DNA of 64,000 nt from Mesostigma viride. Its lineage: Eukaryota > Streptophyta > Mesostigmatophyceae > Mesostigmatales > Mesostigmataceae. Shown here piece after piece: positions 49,618-60,012 of the stretch. Under the pieces are notes generated by a model. The model did no database searches. It was not told the origin of the DNA and was given only the letters and a program-made list of their open reading frames with translations. Position 1 is the first letter of the stretch, and each line of letters opens with the position of its first letter. The stretch lies in the NCBI GenBank assembly GCA_009746045.1, contig RPFO01000003.1:1219969-1283968 (forward strand), read 5' to 3'. The position numbers were made by a program, and so were the translations under genes.

Positions 49618-52600
49618 ATGAGCAAACGCCTCTCGACGCAACGCAGCCTGGCGGCTGCGCTCAGCAATGAAAATACGTCTGCAGCCCCGGCTGCAGCTTC
49701 GCCAACCGGCCCAGAAGGCAGCGGCGCCACTAGCCAAGCTCTAGTGGTCGCCCAGCCGCCTGCTGAGCCCGCCTCGCCCGCAGCGTCGCCTGAACCCAAG
49801 CGCAGTCGCTCTGCCGAGCCGAGTTGGACAGAGCTCGACTTTGTCGCCGAAGCCAGCCAGCCCGGCTTCCTTGACACGCTTAACCCGGAACGCATCCTGG
49901 TCTGCGTGTTTTATGGAACGCACGCCTCGCTTCTTGCACTATGCAAGCAGCTCTTCAACCAAGGTCGCCTCTTTGACCCTCGCTGGGTTCGTCTCGCCTC
50001 TTTCGACATCATTCCCAGCCTCCACCGCCCCTTCCTCCAGCAATTCGCTCTCTTTTCCCTCCTTGGACGCTCCATCGGGGAGCTTTGGCCCCCCAAGCCT
50101 CTCACCACCACCTTAACCGAATCCTCCCTCCGCTCACTCCTTAAGGAGGTCCTCGAGGAGCACGTGGACCCCATTGCTGCAGATGTGGCGGCCATCGGCG
50201 GCACGCTGACTGCCAAGCTTCCCCTCCTTTCCACCGCCACCTCCACCATCTCCACCGCCACCTCCACCCTCCTCGCCTCCTCCACCGCCACCACCTCCAC
50301 CTCCGACGCCATCACCGCCCAGCTCCGTGACATCGACCAGCGTCTTAAGGACAACGCCATCGCTATCGAGGTTCTGCAGAACACGGCAGGCCTCACCGCC
50401 CAGGCGGTGAAGGACATTGCCGCCAAGCCAGCCCCGGCTGGCCTGGCCGGCGATGCTCCTCCCATCACCACCTGGGCGGACATGCTTAACCCCTAAATGG
50501 TCTGGCTGCCGATTTTCCGCCAAAAACTGAGTTACAGCCGACACGTCGGCCCCTTCTCGGGGGACCAAATGCCGCGAAAACTATTGAGAATTAGGAAACG
50601 TTTAGCTGAGAAGATCGAAAGTTTATAATTTTCCTCACAGCATGGTACTAGGGTTTGCATACTTCTGACAAAGTTATAGAGGTGTTCTGGCCGGTCAAAG
50701 TACTAGGGGTCAGGGTACTTTTTCACGTACAACGTGCATTCCGGAAAACGACGACCTGGCCATGGCGGCTTGCGCCCACGCATGGCATTTACGTTTTCGT
50801 TCGAATTTTCTGACCAAACTCAGGAAATTGATTTTATACGTCCTAAAGATGATACAGGCCAATTTTTGGTTCGCGGGAATGCCATTTGATAGGTGTCGGC
50901 AGCGTTCTTGCTGGAAAAAACTGCGATCAGGCCGGACGATAGAAACGTTGACAGCAATACCTTTCCGGCGTATTTCAAAGGATATATTGGTTTCTTTGTA
51001 CTTGTTATGATACATAGTAGTCGTAAACGTGCAAGGGTGGCCAGAAATCGCCGAATCCAGCGACCATGCTGCACAACTTTGGTGTGCCGAAATGCGCCAT
51101 TTTGCGGCCACCGCCTGGGCCAAGGTAACGCCATCCATGTCTGGTAAAGCTGAGTTATCGTTTTCCTATCGATGTTTGACGTTTATATATACGTTCTAGC
51201 TTGTGTAGCACATTCTTTTTGCATTATTCATGCTCTTTCTTGACCCTGGCCTGGCCCCTTTCTAAAACACCCTTCTTAGATGCTTCCCTCAGTCAGTTGA
51301 CCTGCCACAGGGTGATGGTGAAAAGTTTTAGAGGCTGTATGGGTTTGAATACCTCCATATATGTTTGTTATACATTTCCCACACACATATTGCATGAGTG
51401 TGAGGCAGTTGGCTGGTCTCTGTGGCATCATCAAGCATGTAACCGGTGAGTAGAAGCTTCCCATTGTCAGCATGTGCCACCAGGTGTGCTGGCCATCACC
51501 TGGCAAGCTATAGCAGCTTAGGCCTAGTTTATCCTTGCTAGGGCAAGCTGAAATAGGCTTAAAATCACTAGTTTGTTGGTGGCTGCCTCCTAGAATGCAT
51601 GCCTTGCGTAGGGTATCCGTACCACGCTACCTACGTGCATGGACAAGGTGGCACCTGCACATAGGTGCCATGTAAGGGCAGTGTGATGATGCAGTTATGT
51701 TTCCCCATCATTGTGGAAGGGAAATGTATTATGTGGCATGGTTGGGGGCCATATTAGTAGGTATTAGTAGGTAGTATGCCCACTCCTACCCCCTTGGTTG
51801 CTTTTTACCAACGGTACCCCTATGGGCTGTACTAGGTGTAACTGCTGGTATACCCACCCAAATGATGACCCCAATGGCTCAAACTGTTCAGCAACTAATT
51901 GTTTATCATCCCTGAAGTGGTCGGTGCCTAGCTCTTACAACATAATTCAAAATGCACATTCTACCAAAAATGAAAACGCTCGTCTTGACCCCCCTGACTT
52001 TGACGGCAGTTATACATGGCCTACCCTGCATATATGTAAGGTTGTGATATACCAACCCGAAGGGCAACTCATGGACATGCTTGGCCCCCAAGGACAGCCA
52101 TTGGATATGGGTGGGTTGGATGGCATCTGGTTTGCAAAATTGTGAAGTTACAGCCGATGCATCGGCAGTATTTCTGCCCATTTAGGGGGATGAAGGACAT
52201 TGCCGCCAAGCCAGCCCCGGCTGGCCTTGCCGGCGATGCTCCTCCCATCACCACCTGGGCGGACATGCTTAAGCAACATACCACCTCCACCACCTCCGCC
52301 GTCGCAGCCCAGCTCCAACGGCAGACGCTTGACCTCCGCGAGGAGGCCGAGCTCGCCCAGCGCAGCCTCAACGTCATTGTCAAGAACTTCACCATGGAGG
52401 AAGGTGAGACTTCCGAGAAGCTTTTGCGTGCGTTTGAGCGAGAAATCCTTGGTCGCATGGGCCTTATCGGTGAGATCGCGCTGGCCGCCCACCGCCTTCC
52501 CCGCGCGCGGGGTAAGGCAGGGCCGCCCCCGCTCCTTCTCACCTTTAAGACCCCGGCGGACAAGATTTCTTTTCTCAGACGCCGCAAGCGGCTCGAGAAG

Positions 52601-52831
52601 ACTCTCTTCACCCTTGATGACGACCTGACCCTGGCGCAGCAACAACGGCGACGGGAGCTATGGCCGATCTACCTCCAGCTCCGGCAGACCAAGGCGGGCC
52701 AGCCGGTGTACTGGAAGGGGGCGGCCATCTACGTCGGCCACAAGCCCTGGCAGGCGACCCCCCCCCCCCGCGGCCCCAGCGACTCCAGACGCCCCAGCTT
52801 AGGGGAATACAGCAGTAGTAGTGCAGAATAG
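49618..52831 (+). pseudogene. LINE ORF1-like gene (copy B) split by an insertion
   Basis: The N-terminal part runs 49618-50489 (MSKRLSTQRSLAAALSNEN...TTWADML) and then meets the insertion, where a stop follows almost at once. The C-terminal part resumes at 52191 and ends at TAG 52829-52831. Both parts are in the frame expected if the insertion and one copy of its 82-bp duplication were absent. The protein parallels copy A closely but keeps the N-terminus missing there. Confidence 0.85.
50490..52190. mobile_element. TIR insertion with 82-bp target-site duplication
   Basis: Starts CCCCTAAATGG (50490-50500) and ends CCATTTAGGGG (52178-52188), a perfect 11-bp inverted repeat, plus two bases. Just inside each end is GTTACAGCCGA followed by a palindrome: CCGACACGTCGG at left, CCGATGCATCGG at right. 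The flanking ORF1 sequence 50408-50489 is repeated at 52191-52272 with one mismatch. No frame longer than about 115 codons is present and none looks like a transposase, so it appears non-autonomous. Confidence 0.8.
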
Positions 52832-53259
52832 ATAGACCGTGGCCATGTACATGTACGCCTCCTAGAGGCACTATCCTAGCTAAGCCACGCGCTTTCCTTA
52901 ATCATGTACATGTGTGCCTATGATGAGCCACACCCCAGATGATGCCTAGCTTTATTTAGTTATGTTGTGCCCATGCAGGGAGTAACTCTCTGCTGAGACG
53001 CCATGCCCTAGCTTCTTTGTATAGCTATGCTGCTCTTCCCCCCCATGACAGGCTCCCCCTTCGCTGGGCATAGCTTGAAGATCATGGGATGCAAGTGCCC
53101 TGGTGCACCTAGAGCAAGGGTCCTTTACATCCCCACCCTTGCAGGAAGTAGCTTAGGATGTATGATAGGCCATATGCCCCCCTCTCAAGGGCTGTGTGCT
53201 ACATATACTCCCAACGGAGTTATGTTACAATTCAATTCAATTCAATTCAATGCAGTAAG

Positions 53260-54002
53260 CTATCCCATAATCGATTGCCCCCATCTAGACAACCAGCTTG
53301 AGTGCTCTATCCCGGGGGAACCCGGGGGGGCTTCCACAGTTTCTTGTTGACATAGAGGTCGATCCCCGCCCTGCCAGTACACTTGGGGCTTACTTCTCAT
53401 CGGGGTCGGTCTTGTGGCGGATGTAGTCGGGCCACTGATCGCGGCGTTGCAGGAGATGATAACCACGTCGCTGGGGGATGATGCCTGCGGATCAGCCAAA
53501 AGATGGCGGTAAGGTATACTGAGATAGCGGTTCGTGGGCCGGGGTGCCCACAAATTAACCTCCCAGTAGAATTGGTAGATGTGCACCCATTCCATCAACC
53601 ATTTCGAATTGAGAATTTATGCTAAAATGACTTCTGCAGTCACGTGCTCAATCCTTTCTCTAGTCCAGATCGATGCAAGCAGTGTCTGAATGGCTAACTT
53701 CATGGGATGCAAAACTATCAGCCACAGACAAATGTTGATGATTGATGTTTTATAAATAATAACTGGACATCTTACCTATCACATGGCACAATGCAGAGCC
53801 CACTTGCTCAAATGAGTCTAGCAAGCCATCCAAGGATGGGCTATGCCTGCTTTCGCTTGGAAAAACCTCATGTATAAGATGCGTCAGCAAGGCCAGTGCT
53901 GAGAAGATGACGCAAAAAGGCGCCTCATGCAGCAAGCGGCATGCCACACTGTACAATGCTTGTATTTATTCAATAGTTCGGTCGCAAAAAAGCACAACGC
54001 AT
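53260..54002. other. Right edge of the transposon nest and 3' flank of the methyltransferase gene
   Basis: 53330-53480 on the minus strand holds a diverged ORF1 C-terminal remnant (RRDQWPDYIRHKTDPD, then QVYWQGGD). 53505-53550 holds a piece of the GTGCCCACAA repeat. From about 53600 to the stop codon at 54003 I see nothing beyond ordinary AT-richer spacer, presumably including the 3' UTR. Confidence 0.55.
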
Positions 54003-57000
54003 CTACTTCTTGACGCCCTTCATCATGCCATACGTCATCAGCCCCGACGCAAACGCCTGGTGCATGCGCTCGATGGTGACAATCTCGCGGATCGTCTTCC
54101 ACCACACGCGGGGACTGCTGAAAACAACGATCCATGGGTCAAACACGCCCACCCAGATGGAGTGCCGCCACGAGTTGATCGTCTGCTTGGCCCAGTTGTC
54201 CGAGCCGATGGTCGCGTAGGCGCCGGTCTTATCCATGATGCGCACGTACTCCTCGATGGAGATGAAGTGCGGGTGCGCCCATTCGTCATAGAGGAACTGG
54301 AGCATCTTCTTCTCCTGGTCGGTGAACGACGCGGCCTCCTTCTGGCACCAGGTGGCCACCACCTGCAAGCCACAGCCCAGTGACAAAGGAGAAAAAAAGC
54401 TTAATTGATTCTCATGCTGATTGTGTCTGGCACAAATTGCACGGTCGCCCACCACGTGTGACCCATCTACCCAACGATGAAGGAGGAGCAAAGCTTAACT
54501 ATTTTCATGCTATTATTGCATGGCACGAGTAGTTCAGTCAGCCACCCATCAACCCATCAACCCTGTGAAAAAAGAGCGGCAAAATTTTTACTGTATTCAG
54601 CTTGGCACACCAAGCGCAGTCGGCCGCCACATGCAACCCGACAGCCTGAGAGAGGAGTAGTGTTGGAATAATTTAGTGTTAGTATAACCTGTACCTAAAG
54701 AGGCTGGCACGCATGGCTTCGTAATGGCTGACCGTTAATGGCTGGCACTCGGGCCTAATAATGACGCAATTGGTATGATAACTTTTGTGCATGTGGGAGT
54801 GTTGGTGTGTTCCAGGGTTGACCGCAGTGGGTGGTGCAGAAAAGGAAAATATATGCTACTACAGGGCCAAATGGCTGCCACAGGTCCCTGCAAGTCCTGC
54901 TTTTTTTTGCTGCCCCAGTGCCCACATAGAACTAGTTAGGAACCAGGCGAGGGTACGTGAGAGTAGAAACAATGCGCTGAGGGGCCACAGAAAAAACGAT
55001 AGAAGCCACCGAGCCAACGATAACAAGCCAAAGGGGCAGCCATGGACCAGTTAAAGCTGAAAGTGTCTGTGTTCATGTGCAATTTTTTATTTAAGGCCAA
55101 GCACCAGCGTCCCCTGCAGTTTGCAATAAAGCCAACGTGTGAAACACAGCCAGCCACGCCCCAGTATTATGCTGCTAAGAGGGGTTGGTTTCCGATTTGT
55201 TATGCAAGTGCATGCATGTGTATGTGTCCACTGTAAGGCCGCATGTTCACTACAAGGGCACGTGTTCATTACAGTACCACCCCACCAGCGTTGCCCCCGG
55301 CTTGAGCATGCGAGTCATCTCCTTGATGTAGCCTCTACTAGGCTATGTGCTCACTATAAGGCCACGTGTGTTGACTCTAGTAGTACCACCCACCAGCGTC
55401 CCGCCCGGCTTGAGCACGCGAGTCATCTCCTTGATGTAGGCCGCCTTGTCAGGCATGTGCTCGCCCGACTCGCACGCCCACACGAGGTCAAACGAGTTGT
55501 CAGGAAAGTCCATCGCCAGCGCATTCATGATCTTGAACTCTGGATCGACAGACAGTGAGGGTGATTCCAGGGCGATTTCGTAGTAGTATCAGCCTAGAAA
55601 TTCATCGCCAGCACATTCATGATATAGACGAGTTGGCAAACACAGTGCGCTCTTTGACAATCTATTAACCTGTCACGCAAGGTGAGCGCGCTCAAGATCT
55701 TGTACTCTGGGCAAACGCTGTAAAAGTGATCCAGGGTATACGTCAGATACTAGGAAATAAACTATACAAAGTATTTACACAACTAATGCAATTATTATTA
55801 TCCATCGCCAGCACGTTCATGGCCTTGAACTCTGGGCAGATGCTCATACATTTGCGCATTCATTTACGGGGTACAACATGGACAGAAAAGGTGAGAATGC
55901 CACCCACAGGGGGTGAAGCCACCCAATTTTTATCCAGCCACCCGACAGGATGGAGCCATGTGAGCAGGCAAGAGTGGTGCAAGGACAGACAGGGCAACGA
56001 AACTACACCCTGGCGTTTTTAATGAAGCCATTGAAGTCGATGATGGATGAAAGGGGGAAGAGGTGGGGTCGACTGGCGGGGGCGGGGGGGGGGGGGAGGC
56101 GCTGGTGACCACAAGACGTTTAGGGCCGGCTGCAGCTAAGATCTTAGTGCCATCTCAATGCTCATGTTGCATGCGCGGTCATACAGGCAGCATTGTCGAA
56201 TGCATATCAGGTTCCCAAGCAGAGAGAAAATAGTTAGATAGGGGATTTTGTTGTCAGATCATGCGGCTGTCAGATAATGTAGCTAAAAGACAACGTGGCT
56301 ATTAGGTTATTTAGCTGTAAGACTGTTAGAGTATTCAGCTGTGAGGTTATGGCGGACATGCGGTGCCCACGCACCGGCATTGTTGACGCCCTGCTCCTTT
56401 GCGAGCTCGATTGCACGTTTCTGCTGCGACGTGGACAGGGTAATGCCCGTGACCTGGGGGGGTAGGGGGGAGGTGACGAGAGAATAGAAGCAACAAATGC
56501 ATGTGGGGTCAGGGGGGAGGGGGCGAGACAATACGGGTGGTGTCATACGGGAGGTGAGGCAAACGACGCGTGGATGTGGAGGTGTTTGCCTTCAGCCCTT
56601 GCTGGTCGAGGGAACACACTGTCAGCAGCCATGGTGCGGAGGTGGTGAGATCAAAGACACATGCACATCGGGTGTTCGACGGTTCACTCTGATCAACGCT
56701 CACCTTTGCACCCGGGAGCTTCTTGGCCAGGTGGCGGCTGGAGCCCCCAATGCCACACCCAACGTCCAGAATCGTCTTCGGGTCCTTGCACCCGGCCCAC
56801 TCAAACATCCTGTCGGTGAAGTCAAACTTGGCCTGCTTGAAGTTCTTCTTCAGGTACCCTGCCGCCCGCTCCTCGTCGGTGTAATAGCCCAGGTGGATGT
56901 GCTCCCCCCAGTAGTACTCGAGGATGCCTTCGTCGGTCCACGCATTGTACTCCTCGCCCACCGTGTTCTCGCCCTGGGGATGGGGGTAGAGGCAGTAGGA

Positions 57001-60000
57001 GGGAGAGGAGGGTAGTGACCCAGTAGAAGTAAGGGGGGAGGGTGGAAGACGGGAAAAAAGGGGGGGAAGCCGCCCAGTCGAGTACAAAAGAACTTGTTAG
57101 ACCACCATCACAGGATGTAGCGACGATATTACCATAAAAAAGCCACAGAAGCCACAGCATATGGTGATCAAGGTAGCGCAGTCGTAGCCTATGGGCGAGC
57201 AGAATAGGAGAGCATGGCCTGTCCAATAACCCTGGAATTGGAGAGCGTGACATGTCCAATAATCCTAGAATACGATAGCATCGCACGCGCAATAACCCTA
57301 GAATAGGAGAGCATAGCATATCCAATAACCCTTCTGCCACCCGTTGAATAGCCAGCAAAGTGTCCCATAAGCTTAGACTGCGGGCCACCAGGCTATGGGA
57401 GGATGCCATCTGGTGTCGGCTTAGCATTATCTATTGGACAAGTAGATAAGCTATTGGCGTGGGATGAAACACTGGATGGCCTGCCCACCCCACCCCCACC
57501 CCCACCCCTTCCTTGAACTTCTAATTATCAATATGGTCTCGTCCTTGGAATCTCACCCCCCCCCCCCTGATACCTACCTACAACCCACCTCTTTGTACTT
57601 GCCTATTCATTTGCGACCTGGGCATCTCCCCCGAATCCACTCGTTCACTGCCCACCCACATACACCCAATTCCTCTTGCGCGATTTCACTTGTTGTCTAC
57701 CCGCCCAGCCCTTGATGCCTCTTCATGCCCCCCCACACTTGCTATTCACCTACCCACCTCCTTGTACTTGCGCAATCACAGTAAAGTAGGCTTTGGCATC
57801 ACACAGCGTGACGAGAGCGGATGACCATGATCAACCACCCATCCACATAAGCCCACCTCCTTGTATTTGCCATCTACCTTCCAGAACTCATCCATTCACC
57901 CACACCCCCTTGCACCCACCCACTCCTTGTACCCACTCACCTCTTTGTACTTGCGCGACCCCTTGGAGAAGCTTTTGGCCACCGCGGCCACCAGCGCGAT
58001 GCCAAATGCGGCAGCAATGCCCCACAGCATGGCCGGGTTGGCGGTCAAGTCAATGGAGCGAGATGGGGTAGGGGGGGCGACGATGGTGGCCGAGGTCGTA
58101 GCCGTGGTGGCCTTGCTGAGGTCCCACAGTTGCTGCGGCCTGTGTGGGGTACAACAAGAACCGGAGGTATATTTTTTATTCATGTGCACATTCATGTGAA
58201 ACCGCACTGATTCTGCACACAGCAAAATTCCTGATTGGACACATAGAAATCGCCCTAATTATGGACACATAAACCACCCTAATTCTGGACATAGAAACCA
58301 CACTGTGCATACAAGGCTAGGCAAGGGCGACCCCTTCCAGAGGGGTCGCTTTGCCCAGCTCTACTTCCAGAAGGGGTCGCTTTGCCCAGCTCTACTTTCA
58401 GAAGGGGTCGCTTTGCCAAGTTCTAATACCAGAAGGGGTCACTTTGCCCAACTCTAGTCCATGAACTACCGCTTGCACACATACACCACCACGTGCGCAT
58501 AGACACCACCACGTGCACATAGACACCACCACGTGGCATGTGTCCGAGTGCCCAGCCCAACAACAGCCAACAGTACCCAAACAAGGAAAAGGTGCTCGTG
58601 CGTGGATTCACTCGATTGCTCCTTTGCTCAGTCCTTGGTTTGTTTATCCATTTGACAATTGCTCTGCTCCCTCACATCACAAATAATAGCCAGGAATGAA
58701 TGCTAATCTGTCAACCTTGACTGCTATAAGCAGGCGTGCTCCCGGTTAAGTTACGGCTTCTTTGCAACGCTTGTTTTCCAGAAGAACTTCCCGAAACGCT
58801 GAAATAAACTGCGATAAGATGCGCAAAGACCTTAAAAGCAACGCTTTTGACATGACAAACCAAAGCACAGGAACTATCTCTTTAACCCCAGCATTGGGAA
58901 ATTTGCTAGTATAATATTCCAGAGAAAGATATCTTGCCAAAATTCCAGAGAACGACATCTTGCCAAGATTTGACGCAAACATTTTGAGCTTGGAATAACT
59001 AGTGTCGCCTTACATGACAATAATTTAAATAAAAACAACAGAAAATAAGAAAGAGTAGTCAGAAAATAAGAACGAACAACCAGCAAATAAGCCCAGAAGA
59101 AAATGACTCGAGTTTGACCGGGCAAGAAGGCGTTCGATGCGTACGCCCATTACAACTATGGTGAGCGGTCATTTTCCAGGTCGAAACACCTTAGGCAGGG
59201 GACCGGCCAAAATGTTGCCTCCACGGTCAACACAAAAAAATACAATAACAAATAATCAGTTCAACACAACAATAAATAGGACCTTTGTAGGCACTAAGCC
59301 GCAGAAGACGTGCCAAATTGTACTACCCACAGAGCAATCTAAAGAAGTCTGACCAGTGAATTTGTGCAAGGGTGCCGTCAAACACATCGAACCGTGTACA
59401 CGAAAACCATCACAGAGCTGAGTCATGCTAACGATCATAGCAACGATTGCATTGAAATGACTGGCAGTATACTGCTTCAAATGGATTTTAAACTTGGGGC
59501 TTCCTCGACAAAGCTAATCAAGCGCGGTTTTCTGCACGCTACCAGTCGTTGGGCTCTGTGAATTTCAGTAATAGCTGCCATGGCAATGCACCCGTTCTAC
59601 GGCCACTGCCAACAGTTGTCTTGCAAAGAGGACGGATCTCCAAAACACCTGCCAGGCAGCGGGAATTTGCTGCAATACCAGGCAATGGCCGCAAAGAAAA
59701 GCCAGGCTGGGCACGAAATTACAGCTATTCCATGACATAAAGCCATTCGCTCGCTTCTACTGAGATAAGAGAATCTGGAAAATGGCAGTAGTCTTTTACG
59801 TACCTGGGGCCCGTAGACTGAGATAGCAACCGAACTGCACTGGCGATTTGCTGGTAATCTGAACTAGCTCTGCACGGCACGTACGCCGGAGAAAGTTTGC
59901 CTGGCCTTTGCTCATTGCGGGAGCGCGAGCTAACCGATTGCCCCTTGAATGAATTAACGAATGAGGCCTTACTAGCCAGCGGCAAATGCGTATGCAGCTG

Positions 60001-60012
60001 GATGGCGGCCAT
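54003..60012 (-). CDS. Tocopherol/sterol-type C-methyltransferase with transit peptide and membrane anchor, 420 aa
   Basis: Six exons on the minus strand: 60012-59804, 58139-57941, 56973-56704, 56453-56375, 55539-55394, 54362-54003. All have GT-AG and matching phases (1,263 nt). The ATG at 60012 lies in a GCCATGG context. Residues 1 to about 50 (MAAIQLHTHLPLASK..., Ser/Arg-rich) look like a plastid transit peptide; 106-124 is one hydrophobic span. The class I SAM-dependent methyltransferase core follows: YYWGEHIHLGYY (156-167), ILDVGCGIGGSS (204-215, SAM-binding motif I), VTGITLSTSQ (227-236), FDLVWACESGEHMPDK (269-284), LKPGGTL and VVATWC. This motif set is that of gamma-tocopherol methyltransferase (VTE4) and its relatives, and also resembles sterol C24-methyltransferases. 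The transit-like N-terminus favours tocopherol synthesis in the plastid; substrate is not proven. Exon 1 is the least certain exon. Confidence 0.85.
55272..55339 (-). repeat. Copy of methyltransferase exon 5 end and donor inside intron 5
   Basis: Repeats, with a few changes, the plus-strand sequence at about 55385-55440: ACCACCCACCAGCG, CCGGCTTGAGCA, GCGAGTCATCTCCTTGATGT. Acceptor-side copies of the same exon lie in intron 4 at about 55600-55630, 55690-55735 and 55800-55846. Confidence 0.85.
57205..57332 (-). repeat. 34-35-bp minisatellite in methyltransferase intron 2
   Basis: Four diverged copies containing GTCCAATAACCCTGGAAT and GGAGAGC. Between here and exon 2, three copies of the exon 2 donor region (CCACCTCTTTGTACTTGC) lie at about 57583, 57751 and 57851. 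Confidence 0.8.
58328..58446. repeat. 35-36-bp minisatellite in methyltransferase intron 1
   Basis: Four copies of a unit with CAGAAGGGGTCGCTTTGCCC and AGCTCTACTT. It is followed by a short ACACCACCACGTGCACATAG array (58482-58540). Confidence 0.85.

Larger units (their letters stand above)
49466..53248 (+). mobile_element. ORF1-only LINE element, copy B (full-length 5' end, interrupted)
   Basis: Flanked by AATGCAGTAAG at 49455-49465 and 53249-53259. It has 152 bp of 5' UTR, ORF1 from ATG 49618, a 3' UTR from 52832, the hairpin (53208-53219) and an AATTC tail. Without the 1.78-kb insertion it is about 2.0 kb. Again ORF1 runs directly into the 3' UTR with no reverse transcriptase, so this layout is shared by two independent insertions. 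Confidence 0.85.
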
